A stretch of 64,000 nucleotides of DNA from Bacillota bacterium (lineage in GTDB: Bacteria > Bacillota > Clostridia > Christensenellales > SZUA-584), in assembly GCA_023459495.1 (NCBI GenBank), contig JAEWTL010000077.1, forward strand, positions 62,001-126,000, read 5' to 3'. Below the pieces are notes generated by a model that was given only the letters and a program-made list of their open reading frames with translations, was not told the DNA's origin and did no database searches. Below are positions 1 through 9,169 of this stretch, one piece after another (the first letter of the stretch is position 1; each line of letters begins with the position of its first letter). Position numbers and translations under genes: made by a program.

Positions 1-269
1 TTTTCCGCCACATCCTTTAACCTGACAACTTGATCCACTATGACCTCTAAAGTTCTGGAATCGTTTCCAATGTTATTGTGCTATTAATATAACACCAAAC
101 CGGAAATGTTGTCAAATGAAATATGATTCAATGATCTCCCCTGGTTCACATGCTAAATATGATGAAAACAGCCGTCGAAATTCAATTTCAGCGGCTGTTG
201 CTGCCCCGTATTCGGTTGTCTGTAAAAGACACTATACAAAGCGTTTCTCTGCTATGGATTTACGCTGCC
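1..269. other. Window-edge non-coding stretch
   Basis: No convincing gene is visible. The stretch lies downstream of the minus-strand isomerase gene and is AT-rich in its first 150 bases. Its only clear structure is the hairpin at 161-200 listed separately. The left part may hold the promoter of a gene outside the window, but I cannot support a specific element. Confidence 0.5.
161..200 (-). terminator. Probable intrinsic terminator after the isomerase gene
   Basis: An 8-bp perfect inverted repeat (AACAGCCG at 167-174, CGGCTGTT at 192-199) encloses a second short repeat (GAAATT/AATTTC). Read on the minus strand, the stem is followed by TTTTC. It lies about 70 nt past the stop of the isomerase gene, consistent with the end of that transcript. 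Confidence 0.6.
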
Positions 270-1760
270 TCATATTGCAGTAACCCGTACATTCATCAGC
301 GCCGCGACCTTTTCAAACAGCGTGCGATTATGTCCCACGGACATCGCACAATGGTGCGTGGGTGCTTCTGCAAACCATTTGTCCATATACTGCGCCGGGG
401 CCAACGGAAACCGAACGTGGGTCGAAGTGTTGCCGATGAGCAGCGTCTGCTCCTTCACCGCTTCACCTTCGCTGATGATGAACTTCAGCCGACCATCGCG
501 CGTCTGCGTAACGCCCAGCGTGGTGATGTCGCCCGCTTTGACATTGGCCTCTACCGACACGCCGCTGCCCTTCTTACCATGGTACAGCCCCATGCCTCGC
601 AACACCGGCTTGCCCTGTGATATGCGGATATGGAAGGGTCCGTCATGACCCAGTATCATCGTGCCGAAGTTGTAGTCCGCTGCCACGATCTCCGTATAGC
701 TGCCGCCGGTATCCAGCGTATCACATATCTTCATCGCGACAGCTGTTTTGAGGTCTCCCTCGCCCGCGCACGGGATGCCGCTGGCGGTGAGCAGCGAATG
801 CCCCACAATGAAGCCGCTCTGTATCTGCTCATAATAGTTGCCGCCCGCGCCATGGTAATAGTACGTGATCGAATCAAGGCCGTATTCTTTCACCATCTTT
901 TCCTGCGCAACCGCCACCTTGGCCGACCAGCTCAGTTGCTCGTCTGTCGGCTTGCGCGCAATGGGATCGGACGGAGAATCGCCCGAGATTTCAAAGAAGC
1001 GTTCGATCTCCCCAATCTTCTCCTTCACTTCATGTTCCGTAACGCCCTGAAGGTGCTTTTCGAGGTCGCACATTTCCAGCAATTCCACATGCAGCCCCAG
1101 CTGCGCGGAGAGCATCGTATAGTCACTGTACATGTCGAGCATGCCGCTGTAGTTGTTGCCCAGAAAGCCAAACCGCGCGTTTCTGAACATACGCTTCACT
1201 GAGCAGGCTCTGGCCCATTCAGCGATCTCCCTCCACGCCTGTATGGCTTCGGGACGTTCCGCCGTTTTCTCGTCTGTTTCGGAATATGCAGGCGTTTCAG
1301 GCAATCCCAGCAGCCCATTGACGATATGGTAACCGATACCTGCCCGTTCAAACGAGTTGGTAAACTCCGGCACAGGACATGCGCCGCAGTGTGCCAGCCA
1401 CTGCCCGGTGTTGGTATGCAGATAGTTCATCTGTGCCGTAGGCTGCAGGTTCAGGATCACCACCGGAGCAGTGCATATCTGATGCACCGGAAGCACGCAG
1501 GAGCTGGTGCAGTAAGTGGCGGAGTAAAGGAATATCATATCGACATTCTGCTCGTTGAAGTATTCGCCCGCCTGTCGTCCCTTGATTTCGTCGTCCACAA
1601 AACCGAAGCAGCAGACATCCCCGTATTCTGACAGTCGATTGGATATGAATTCCGTATATTCCTTCAGCCGCTGTTCGAGACCTTCAAATTGCGGCCAATA
1701 GGCTTTAAGACCTACGCCATAAAGTCCGATTCTCGCGCGGTAATGTTTGCGTTCCAGCAT
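270..1760 (-). CDS. L-arabinose/L-fucose isomerase-family protein
   Basis: Predicted sugar isomerase (aldose to ketose, cytoplasmic) of 496 residues, close to the usual AraA length. The segment CAGEGDLKTA (about residues 331-340) matches the AraA metal-site strand. A later GHDG (about 371) and a THHCAM near residue 474 look like the remaining metal/His region. I chose the ATG at 1760 because GGAGG sits about 8 nt upstream; an upstream in-frame extension lacks a comparable site. It follows a RhaU-type mutarotase and a rhamnose-type ABC importer on the same strand, so it probably acts on the imported sugar. No RhaA, RhaB or RhaD is nearby. The exact sugar cannot be read from the sequence. Confidence 0.75.
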   Translation of the reverse strand: MLERKHYRARIGLYGVGLKAYWPQFEGLEQRLKEYTEFISNRLSEYGDVCCFGFVDDEIKGRQAGEYFNEQNVDMIFLYSATYCTSSCVLPVHQICTAPVVILNLQPTAQMNYLHTNTGQWLAHCGACPVPEFTNSFERAGIGYHIVNGLLGLPETPAYSETDEKTAERPEAIQAWREIAEWARACSVKRMFRNARFGFLGNNYSGMLDMYSDYTMLSAQLGLHVELLEMCDLEKHLQGVTEHEVKEKIGEIERFFEISGDSPSDPIARKPTDEQLSWSAKVAVAQEKMVKEYGLDSITYYYHGAGGNYYEQIQSGFIVGHSLLTASGIPCAGEGDLKTAVAMKICDTLDTGGSYTEIVAADYNFGTMILGHDGPFHIRISQGKPVLRGMGLYHGKKGSGVSVEANVKAGDITTLGVTQTRDGRLKFIISEGEAVKEQTLLIGNTSTHVRFPLAPAQYMDKWFAEAPTHHCAMSVGHNRTLFEKVAALMNVRVTAI

Positions 1761-1857
1761 GATGACTTCCTCCGACCTGTAAACTTTTCTCAATATTAAA
1801 CCGCACGGCATGTGCATCAAGCCCATACCGCCGCGTGATATCGCTTGGTAACTGTGG

Positions 1858-2178
1858 CTATTTCAGATAGAAGACCTCACGCAGCGGCTTCATCGGCTCG
1901 TCCTGCCCAAGGTCGAAAGACCCCTCCACCATCTTGGAGGTAATTGCGTTCCAGCGCTGGCATGCCTCGCTCTGGTCCAGATACGCGAAGGCAGCCTTCA
2001 CATCGTCGCATTCGAAGCAATAGAAGAACTGGTTCCCGTTTTGAAAGATGGAATAATTCTGTATTCCGGCCTTGCTGTGTTCCTCCATGATCTCCGGCCA
2101 GGGATTAAGGTGCATCTTCACGTATTCATCGATGCATTCCGGTTTCACTCTCCATGTCCATGCAAGCTTATTGCTCAT
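1858..2178 (-). CDS. rhaU: L-rhamnose mutarotase family protein (RhaU-like)
   Basis: Small (106 aa) dimeric alpha/beta-barrel family that interconverts sugar anomers, giving the isomerase its preferred form. The N-terminal strand AWTWRVKPE, the HLNPWPEI segment and the NYSIF strand match the RhaU/DUF718 family. The ATG at 2178 is preferred over a TTG one codon upstream because GGGGGA lies just before it. It sits between the binding-protein gene and the AraA-like isomerase on the same strand. It is one of three RhaU paralogues in the window, the others at 47.5 and 48.0 kb, so substrate specificity may differ between them. Confidence 0.85.
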   Translation of the reverse strand: MSNKLAWTWRVKPECIDEYVKMHLNPWPEIMEEHSKAGIQNYSIFQNGNQFFYCFECDDVKAAFAYLDQSEACQRWNAITSKMVEGSFDLGQDEPMKPLREVFYLK

Positions 2179-2208
2179 CAAAAGTCCCCCCTGCGCTTTG
2201 GACTGCCA

Positions 2209-2235
2209 CCTCCGGAGACCACGGGCCCCCGGAGG
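2209..2235 (-). other. Intergenic hairpin between binding protein and mutarotase
   Basis: CCTCCGG (2209-2215) pairs with CCGGAGG (2229-2235) around a GC-rich loop. It lies downstream of the binding-protein stop and upstream of the mutarotase RBS. It has no T-run, so it is more likely a 3'-end stabilising or attenuating hairpin than a full terminator. Confidence 0.45.
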
Positions 2236-2269
2236 CTCATATCCAACATTACGTAATTACGTCAGCTGA

Positions 2270-3361
2270 TTAATAAACGGTCTTCCATTCTGCGATGTTC
2301 GAGGAGTCGAATTTGAACGGAGCACCCAGCAGGACCTGCGTGCCACCGTCGTCGCTGGAAATGACTTCATACGAACCGAGCTTGCCCGCTTCAAACTTGT
2401 CGCCTGCAGCGCCGGTGATGTCGCCCTTAACGAGTGCAGCGGCCGCATAGCCCGCGAGATACCCCACATCGAGCGGATTCCAGAGGTACATGTACGCGCA
2501 TACGCCGTTCTCAATGTATTCCGCCATCTCGCTCGGCAACCCGAGGCCTGTCAGCGCAACCTTGCCCGCCAGGCCCTTGTCGGTCAGCACCTTGCCGGCC
2601 GCAGCGATACCCACGGTGGTCGGCGCGATGATGCACTTGAGATCCGGGTATTTCTGGAGCAGCCCTTCGGTCTCGGATACGCTCTTGTCGCGCAGGTCGT
2701 CGCCATAAGCCACTTCAACGAGTTCCATGTTGTAGCTGCCTTCTTCGAGTTCCTTCTTCATCCAGTCGATCCACAGGTTCTGGTTGGAAGCCTGCGAGGT
2801 CGCGCTCAGGATGGCGATCTGGCCGGAGTTGCCCGTCATATCGGCAGCGGCCTGAATCAGCGTGCGGCCAATAGCTTCGGGGTCAGCCTGGTTGATGTGC
2901 GTCATGCGGCTGGCGGCGTTCACGGCGGAATCCAGCGACAGCACCTTGATGCCCGCTTCCATCGCCTGAGTCAGCGCAGGCTGCAGCGCGTCAAAGTCGT
3001 TGGCAACCATCGCGATGCAGTCGACCTGCTGGCCGATCAGCTCGTTGATGATCGTGATCTGGTCTTCGGCAGTCGGATTCTCGGGCGCTTTCAGGATGCA
3101 TTTGTATCCCATGTCATCCTCGATCGCGGCTCTGAAGCCTTCCATCTCTTTTTCACCGTACGGGTTGCCCGTGTTCTTAAACACGATTGCAAACGTATAG
3201 TCTTCGGTCTCGGAGCTTGTTCCGGCAGTTTCAGCAGTCTGAGCGCCTCCGGAAACTTCGGTCGACTGTGACGCATTGGGCGTTTCTTCTTTCGGTGTGC
3301 ACGCCGCGAACAGCGCAGCCACCATTACCAAAGCGAGCAACAGTGCCAATACTTTTTTCAT
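2270..3361 (-). CDS. Rhamnose-type ABC transporter substrate-binding lipoprotein
   Basis: Extracellular sugar-binding lipoprotein of 363 aa. It begins with MKK, a hydrophobic signal and a lipobox LFAAC (Cys21), followed by a Thr/Ser-rich linker typical of Gram-positive lipoproteins. The mature part is a type-1 periplasmic-binding-protein fold of the RhaS/LsrB kind, with NTGNPYGE near the first strand and a DSAVNA segment before the ligand-binding region. The start at 3361 has an AGGAGG site; a longer reading frame does not. It is the last transporter gene after the ATPase and two permeases. Rhamnose or a related deoxysugar is the likely ligand, given the adjoining RhaU, but this is inferred. 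Confidence 0.85.
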   Translation of the reverse strand: MKKVLALLLALVMVAALFAACTPKEETPNASQSTEVSGGAQTAETAGTSSETEDYTFAIVFKNTGNPYGEKEMEGFRAAIEDDMGYKCILKAPENPTAEDQITIINELIGQQVDCIAMVANDFDALQPALTQAMEAGIKVLSLDSAVNAASRMTHINQADPEAIGRTLIQAAADMTGNSGQIAILSATSQASNQNLWIDWMKKELEEGSYNMELVEVAYGDDLRDKSVSETEGLLQKYPDLKCIIAPTTVGIAAAGKVLTDKGLAGKVALTGLGLPSEMAEYIENGVCAYMYLWNPLDVGYLAGYAAAALVKGDITGAAGDKFEAGKLGSYEVISSDDGGTQVLLGAPFKFDSSNIAEWKTVY

Positions 3362-3413
3362 AATCTTTCCTCCTACGTTATTTATTTGACCGGCGCTCGC
3401 GCCAGCCAAAACC

Positions 3414-4415
3414 TTACGAACTTAATTTCCTTGCGCGCGAGATGCTCACCATCTCCTGAACGCTCGGAATGGAAACCGCAACGATCAGCAGCAGGCCGAT
3501 GATGATCATGATCACCTGCGAGCTTGCATTGATAAGACCCAAACCATAGCGCAGCAGACCGATGATGAATACCGCGATAACCACACCGATCATGCGGCCC
3601 TTTCCGCCCGCAGTCGATACGCCTCCCAGCACAGCCATGGCGATGACGTCCAGTTCGTAGCCCGAAGCCACGTTGGGACGCGTGCTCATCATCTTGGACG
3701 CAAGGAACAGTGCGCATATGCCTGACATCAGGCCGTTCAGCGTAAATACTGTCACCTTGATGCGGTCCACCTGTACGCCGGAGAACCGGCTGGCAATCGC
3801 GTTGTTACCCATGGCATAAAGCCGTCTGCCAAATCGGGTCTTATGCAGCAGCAGCGTGAATATCACAGCGCAAACCGCAAACATGATAAGGATGAAGGGG
3901 ATCGGGCCGACCTTGCCCCATGCGAGGTATGAAAACCAGGTCGGGAAGCCTCCGGATGCCTGATCTTCGAGGATCATATAAGCGATGCCCCGGTAGAATA
4001 TCATCGTAGCCAGCGTCACGATGACAGCCGATATCTCCTTGAATTTGATGAGCAGCCAGCCGTTGATGAAACCGCATATCGTAGCCAGCACTACGCAGAT
4101 CACCATCGCGACAGCCATAGGCACACCTGCGTTGAACAGCACAGCCATCGTCACCGAGGACAGCGCTACGATGGATGCGACCGAGATATCGATGTCGCCC
4201 AGCATGATCACGAACGCCATGCTGAACACGATGAACGCCTGATCAAGAAAGTTCATCGACGCGCGCATGATGCCCGCAAAGTTCAGATAGTTATCGGACA
4301 GCGCGGTATTAAGTACATTGATGAGTATGAAGATGATGAACAGCATCCACTCCCACTGCAGTAAGAATTTCTTCCAGCTGAAAACCTTCTTCTTGCTGAT
4401 CAGTTCCCTTTCCAT
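3414..4415 (-). CDS. Sugar ABC transporter permease (RhaQ/RbsC-like)
   Basis: Integral membrane permease of 333 aa in the CUT2 family, with about ten hydrophobic segments after a short basic N-terminus. GDIDISVASIVALSS is the conserved motif near the start of the transport domain. GRRLYAMGNNAIASRFSGV is the cytoplasmic coupling loop that contacts the ATPase. Its ATG is one base from the stop of the upstream permease, so the two are probably translationally coupled. It forms a heterodimeric channel with that permease. Confidence 0.9.
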   Translation of the reverse strand: MERELISKKKVFSWKKFLLQWEWMLFIIFILINVLNTALSDNYLNFAGIMRASMNFLDQAFIVFSMAFVIMLGDIDISVASIVALSSVTMAVLFNAGVPMAVAMVICVVLATICGFINGWLLIKFKEISAVIVTLATMIFYRGIAYMILEDQASGGFPTWFSYLAWGKVGPIPFILIMFAVCAVIFTLLLHKTRFGRRLYAMGNNAIASRFSGVQVDRIKVTVFTLNGLMSGICALFLASKMMSTRPNVASGYELDVIAMAVLGGVSTAGGKGRMIGVVIAVFIIGLLRYGLGLINASSQVIMIIIGLLLIVAVSIPSVQEMVSISRARKLSS

Positions 4416-4416
4416 G

Positions 4417-5424
4417 CTATATCACTCTCCTGCTCATATTGTTCCGGTCCACGGCACGCTTCACAAACACGTTGAGCAGCACCGCCACGATGATGATAAG
4501 GCCCTGAAGCGCGTCCTCCCAGAATGCCGAAATGTCCACGAGGGGCAGCGCGTTGTTGATGATTCCGAACAGCAGCGTGCCCAGCACGATGCCGGATATC
4601 CGGCCCGAGCCGCCCGCGATGCTGACGCCGCCCAACACGCAAGCAGCGATAACGTCCATCTCATAGCCTACCGCCGTATCGCCCTGGGCCGACGCAAATT
4701 TGGATACCCACAGCACGCCCGCCAGACCGGCCAGTGCTCCCATGATGGTGTAAACCAGCATATAGGTGCGGCTGCAATTTATGCCGCTGATCTTCGCGGA
4801 TTCGGGATTGCTGCCCACCGCGTAGATCTTGCGTCCGGTGCGCGTGTGCTCAAGGAAGTAATATGCGATGGCAAACATCACAGCCGCTATCCAGATCAGC
4901 GTACTGACACCCAAGAAATTGCCAGTGGATATCGCCTTGAAGCTCGCCGACATCTGATTCGCGCTGACCCATTTGCCTTTACTGATGATATAAGTCAGCC
5001 CACGGTAAACGTTCATCATGCCCAGCGTGGCGATGATGGGCAGTATCTTTATCTTGGCAACGAGGAAGCCGATGATCAGGCCGCAGACAACTCCCACGCC
5101 TACGCCGATCCCCAGCGCACCGATTACGGGCAGTCCGGGGTGATTGGCCACCATCATGGCCGTAGTCATGCCCGAAAGCGCAAGCGTTGCGCCGATGGAG
5201 AGGTCGATGCCGCGCGTGATGATGACCATCATCATACCGATCGTCAGGATGCCCAGAATCGCGGCGTTTTTGAGCATGTCATGGAGGTTCTCCACCGTCA
5301 GATAATTGGCGTTCTGAAGCTGAACGATTACCGACAGTAACACGATGATCGCAACCAACCCAAACTGCCTGAACCGTATGAAGGATTTCCGTACGTTGTT
5401 CTTTTGCTTTTTTGTATTTTCCAT
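4417..5424 (-). CDS. Sugar ABC transporter permease (RhaP/RbsC-like)
   Basis: Second CUT2 permease, about 335 aa, with the RGIDLSIGATLALSG motif and the coupling loop GRKIYAVGSNPESAKISGI. A hydrophilic Lys/Asn-rich N-terminus precedes the first membrane helix. I chose the ATG at 5424, which has GGTGG 5 nt upstream. An in-frame ATG at 5436 is possible, but its Shine-Dalgarno match lies too close. It is 18 nt downstream of the ATPase gene and almost abuts the second permease gene. Confidence 0.88.
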   Translation of the reverse strand: MENTKKQKNNVRKSFIRFRQFGLVAIIVLLSVIVQLQNANYLTVENLHDMLKNAAILGILTIGMMMVIITRGIDLSIGATLALSGMTTAMMVANHPGLPVIGALGIGVGVGVVCGLIIGFLVAKIKILPIIATLGMMNVYRGLTYIISKGKWVSANQMSASFKAISTGNFLGVSTLIWIAAVMFAIAYYFLEHTRTGRKIYAVGSNPESAKISGINCSRTYMLVYTIMGALAGLAGVLWVSKFASAQGDTAVGYEMDVIAACVLGGVSIAGGSGRISGIVLGTLLFGIINNALPLVDISAFWEDALQGLIIIVAVLLNVFVKRAVDRNNMSRRVI

Positions 5425-5442
5425 AGCTACCACCATTCTCCG

Positions 5443-6942
5443 TCAAGCCGGTTTCTTTTTTGTCATGGCGTGCTTGAGGATGGCCTCCTGCGTCGCCTCA
5501 CTGCGCTCCAGCTCGCCTGTCACCCGGCCTTCGCTCATCACAACGATCCGGTCGCCCATACCCAGCACCTCCAGCATCTCAGACGACACCATGATGATGC
5601 CGCGGCCGCTCTGTGTGAGCGTCTGCATGATTTCATAGATGGCTGCTTTGGCACCCACGTCGATGCCTTTGGTCGGCTCGTCCATGATGATGATCTTAGG
5701 CGCAGTGCTCAGCAGCTTTGCCACAATGACCTTTTGCTGGTTACCACCAGAAAGTGAGCTCGCAAGGTCGAATATGCTCTGGGCTTTGACCTTGACTTTA
5801 TCCGCGTATTCCTGCGCCACATCGTTCTCTTTGCCTGGGTTGAGCCAAAAGCCGTTTGCATAAGCATCCAGATTCGGCAGCGTGATGTTCTTGCCGATCT
5901 CCCACTGCAGTACAAGTCCTTCCTTCTGCCGGTCCTCGGGCAGATATCCAATACCGTATTCCATCGCGTCAGCAGGGCCGGAGATTTTGGCCTCTTTTCC
6001 CTCGATGAACACCTTGCCCGCGTCCTTCTGCCGGATGCCAAATATGGTTTCGCACACCTCTGTGCGGCCCGCACCCACGAGCCCGGTCAGCGCGAGAATC
6101 TCGCCTTCCCGCAGGCTGAACGACACATCTGCGAACAGCCCAGTTTTACTTAAAACTTCCACACGCAGCAGCTCTTTGCCCACCACGGACTCCTTCTTGG
6201 GAAAGTATTGCGTGATCTTACGGCCCACCATGGCTTCGATCAGTTTGTCCTTGGTAATCTCTTCGACGTCCCACGTACCGATGTACTTCGCGTCGCGGAA
6301 CACCGTAACGCGGGATGCGATGGCGTACATGTCTTCGAACTTATGAGAGATGAAAATCACGGCCACGCCTTTGTCACGCAGCTGCCGCGTGATGTTGTAA
6401 AGGTTCTCGCACTCCCGGTTAGTGAGCGCGGCGGTCGGTTCGTCCATGATGATCAGTTTGGCGTTCATTGAGAGCGCTTTGGCGATCTCCACGATTTGCT
6501 GCTGCGCTACGCTCAGTGCGCCCATCTGGGTGCGGGAATTAAAATCCGCGCTCAGCTCATCCAGCAGCGCCTGTGCCTTCTCGTGCATGGTCTTCCACAG
6601 TATCCGTTTCGTTCGGGTAATCTCCTCGTGGCCAAGGAAGATGTTCTCTGTCACGGACAAATCAGGATAGCAGGTGACGTTCTGATAGATTGCAGCGATA
6701 CCAAGTTTTTGCGCATCTTTCGGGTTCTTCAGATCGATCCGCTGGCCCTCAAAGAACACCTCACCCTTTTCCTGCTTGTGCACGCCCGTGATGATTTTGA
6801 TGAACGTCGATTTACCCGCGCCGTTCTCACCCATCAGGGCATGCACCTCCCCCGCTTTGAGCTGGAAGTGCACGTCGTCCAGCGCTTTTACGCCCGGGAA
6901 CACCTTCGTGATCCCTTTCAGTTCAAGAATAAACTCTGACAA
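5443..6942 (-). CDS. Sugar ABC transporter ATPase, duplicated-domain (RhaT/RbsA-like)
   Basis: Energises the importer. At 499 aa it has the family's usual length, with two nucleotide-binding domains. The first has Walker A GENGAGKST, signature LSVAQQQ and Walker B LIIMDEPT. The second has the usual degenerate Walker A (GLVGAGRTE), LSGGNQQK and IIIMDEPT. I place the start at the TTG at 6942, preceded by GGGAG; the longer in-frame extension is Cys/Arg-rich and not family-like. It is the first gene of the operon leaving the divergent promoter region at 7.12-7.19 kb. Confidence 0.88.
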   Translation of the reverse strand: MSEFILELKGITKVFPGVKALDDVHFQLKAGEVHALMGENGAGKSTFIKIITGVHKQEKGEVFFEGQRIDLKNPKDAQKLGIAAIYQNVTCYPDLSVTENIFLGHEEITRTKRILWKTMHEKAQALLDELSADFNSRTQMGALSVAQQQIVEIAKALSMNAKLIIMDEPTAALTNRECENLYNITRQLRDKGVAVIFISHKFEDMYAIASRVTVFRDAKYIGTWDVEEITKDKLIEAMVGRKITQYFPKKESVVGKELLRVEVLSKTGLFADVSFSLREGEILALTGLVGAGRTEVCETIFGIRQKDAGKVFIEGKEAKISGPADAMEYGIGYLPEDRQKEGLVLQWEIGKNITLPNLDAYANGFWLNPGKENDVAQEYADKVKVKAQSIFDLASSLSGGNQQKVIVAKLLSTAPKIIIMDEPTKGIDVGAKAAIYEIMQTLTQSGRGIIMVSSEMLEVLGMGDRIVVMSEGRVTGELERSEATQEAILKHAMTKKKPA

Positions 6943-7122
6943 TCGTACTCCCTCATTTCTTTGCTTACTTTCACAGGTGCGGCTGCATGTGCGCCGCTCT
7001 CTGGCAATTTGGCAATAAGAAACACACCTTCGGCATGTTTTCTCCTCAGGCCGAAGCATTCGCCTCCCGGCTGATCATGTCGCAATACACTTGAAGCAGC
7101 GAATAATGAATCCCTGATGTAT

Positions 7123-7185
7123 TATCACTATACCGTTTCCAGAGCCATTGCTCAATCATCAACCTTGCTGTATAATATCACTATA
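7123..7185. promoter_or_regulatory. Overlapping divergent promoters with a repeated putative operator
   Basis: Plus-strand promoter for the AraC gene: TTGCTC (7148-7153), 17 nt, TATAAT (7171-7176). Minus-strand promoter for the ABC operon: TTGAGC (complement of 7150-7155), 17 nt, TATAGT (complement of 7127-7132). The two -35 boxes overlap in the small palindrome ATTGCTCAAT. The decamer TATCACTATA occurs at 7123-7132 and again at 7176-7185, 53 nt apart (about five helical turns). One copy overlaps the minus-strand -10 and the other the plus-strand start region, as expected for AraC-family sites. Confidence 0.6.
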
Positions 7186-7205
7186 TTGCTCAGGAGCTGC
7201 ACCCC

Positions 7206-8162
7206 ATGAAACACTTGATTGAAAAATACAACTGCGATATAGATACCGACTCCATATGGATTCATGCCAATCCCAGCGCCGCTGCCCGGTCTACATTTTT
7301 CTATGTGCAGGAGGCCGGGTTTTTCAAATGCCACTCAGAATATTACACCGAGCGCGAGAATCTGAACTCGTTTCTCATTCTGCTGACGCTCTCCGGGCAG
7401 GGCTCTCTCATCTACCGCGGACAGAAGTATACCCTCTCACCGGGTCAGGGGTTCTTCATCGACTGTCTGGAGCACAACTACTACCGGACCGTATCCAAGA
7501 AATCCTGGACCACCTGTTGGGTGCATTTCAACGGTGGAAACGCCCGCAGCTACTACGAGCTGTTTCAGAAAAGTGCGCCGCCAGTCGTCCGTCTGGTTGA
7601 CCCGGCTGCGTTCCAAAGCGCCATCATGGAGACTATCCACCGGCACGACGACTTTTCCGCCGAGACCGAGCTGATGTGCTCCCGGCTGATCATGGACCTT
7701 CTGACCATGATGCTGCAGAGCGCGCCTTCAAAGCTGTTCCACATCACCGCCGTCCCCGAATACATTCAGGCCATCGTGCAGCACATCGAAAAGAACTACG
7801 CGGAGAACATCTCGCTGAATGAGCTTTCGGAGCAGTACGCGGTGAGCAAATTTCATCTCTCGCGCGTATTCAAGCGCTACATCGGTATCCCCATCCACGA
7901 GTACCAGATCCAGCTGCGCATCAACCTGTCCAAGGGCATGCTGATCAGTTCGCCGCTGTCCGTTGCCGAGGTCTCCCAAAAGGTCGGCTTTGACAACGTC
8001 AGCCATTTCATCACCCTTTTCAAGGAAAGAGTGCACGATACGCCGCACACCTTTCGCAAGAAGTGGCAGAGCCTCGAGCCGTCCGAACCCAGCGAAACCG
8101 CCGTGCTCGCTGAGCAGTACGGTGGTGGACGCAGCGCTTCGGCCTCCGAAAAGCCGCTTTAA
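7206..8162 (+). CDS. AraC-family transcriptional regulator
   Basis: A 318-residue regulator with an N-terminal cupin-like ligand-binding region (about 40-160; a SGQGSLIYRG strand is visible). The C-terminal part has two helix-turn-helix motifs: ISLNELSEQYAVSKFHLSRVF (about 200-220) and LSVAEVSQKVGFDNVSHFITLF (about 255-275). AGGAG lies 9 nt before the ATG. It is transcribed away from the rhamnose-type ABC operon across overlapping promoters, so it probably activates that operon in response to the imported sugar. Its stop codon overlaps the stop of the convergent dehydrogenase gene. Confidence 0.88.
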   Translation: MKHLIEKYNCDIDTDSIWIHANPSAAARSTFFYVQEAGFFKCHSEYYTERENLNSFLILLTLSGQGSLIYRGQKYTLSPGQGFFIDCLEHNYYRTVSKKSWTTCWVHFNGGNARSYYELFQKSAPPVVRLVDPAAFQSAIMETIHRHDDFSAETELMCSRLIMDLLTMMLQSAPSKLFHITAVPEYIQAIVQHIEKNYAENISLNELSEQYAVSKFHLSRVFKRYIGIPIHEYQIQLRINLSKGMLISSPLSVAEVSQKVGFDNVSHFITLFKERVHDTPHTFRKKWQSLEPSEPSETAVLAEQYGGGRSASASEKPL

Positions 8163-9157
8163 CCTTTGATCTTAGCCCGGGCTACGGGGAGCACTTCTTT
8201 GTTCACCAGCGAGAGCGGCATCTGGCCCGTCAGCACGCGCCGCGTCTCCTCAGCTGCAGTCATCTGCAGCAGCGTGAACGAGCGTTCGGAGTACCATGCC
8301 GAGTGCGGCGTCAGCAGCACGCCCTCTGTTCTCAGTATTTCATCCCGCGGGTCAAAGGGGTCCGCATTCTCGCTCACATCCAGCCCTGCGCCGCTTACCC
8401 TGCCGCTGCGTATTGCGCGGATCAGCGCCGCGTTATCGACCAGTTCTCCCCTGCCGACGTTGACGATATACGGTTTGTTTTGTGCCATCTCAAGCGCGCT
8501 GTCGTTCAGCAGATGATAGTTCTCACACGTAAAAGGTGCATGCACGAGAATGTCATCCGAGGTCTGCATCAGTATTTCAAAGCTCACCTTACAGGCGGTC
8601 ACGCCGTCGAGCTCCACGTCTGTATTAACGTACGGATCGTAGAACTGGATCCTGCACCCGAACGGAACCAGCTTCATTGCCGACAGCCTCGCGATACGGC
8701 CGAATCCGATAATGCCCACGAGCGTATCCTTTAATCCCTTGATGGGCCGCATCTCTTTCGGTCGGTAACGAAGCGACGTACGCACCTCCCGATCTCCCGC
8801 AATGATCTTGCGGTGCAGTGTCAGCATCAGCGCCACCGCGTGATCCGACACCTCGTCGAGGCAGTACCCCGGAATGTTGACTACCATGATACCCAGCCTC
8901 GTCGCAGTGGGCACATCCACCGAGTCCACACCGATGCCGGTGCGGACGATGACGCGGCATTTTCTCAGCGACTCCAGCACACGTGCCGTGTAATACTGGT
9001 AATTCGTCGTCATGATCGCGTCTGCGTCGTGTGCCGCAGCGATCACTTCGTCCTCTGTCTCGCACTGGAACTCGTATACCTCCGCGATACCCTTCAGAAC
9101 CCCGCGTTGTATATCCAGATTATCGAAGACGTGGTCCGTTACAACTACTTTATACAT
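8159..9157 (-). CDS. D-isomer-specific 2-hydroxyacid dehydrogenase
   Basis: NAD(P)-dependent reductase/dehydrogenase of 332 aa, probably interconverting a 2-keto acid and a 2-hydroxy acid in the cytosol. The Rossmann motif GIIGFGRIAR lies near residue 148. The catalytic Arg is in VNVGRGELVD, Glu in GLDVSENADP and His in LTPHSAWYSE, the usual order. A GAGCAGGAG site precedes the ATG. It is the last gene of a minus-strand group with two oxidoreductases and a sugar-acid dehydratase, so it may reduce the keto acid formed there. The tail overlaps the AraC gene by 4 nt, the two stops sharing TTAA. Confidence 0.8.
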   Translation of the reverse strand: MYKVVVTDHVFDNLDIQRGVLKGIAEVYEFQCETEDEVIAAAHDADAIMTTNYQYYTARVLESLRKCRVIVRTGIGVDSVDVPTATRLGIMVVNIPGYCLDEVSDHAVALMLTLHRKIIAGDREVRTSLRYRPKEMRPIKGLKDTLVGIIGFGRIARLSAMKLVPFGCRIQFYDPYVNTDVELDGVTACKVSFEILMQTSDDILVHAPFTCENYHLLNDSALEMAQNKPYIVNVGRGELVDNAALIRAIRSGRVSGAGLDVSENADPFDPRDEILRTEGVLLTPHSAWYSERSFTLLQMTAAEETRRVLTGQMPLSLVNKEVLPVARAKIKG

Positions 9158-9169
9158 CCCTGCTCCTGC

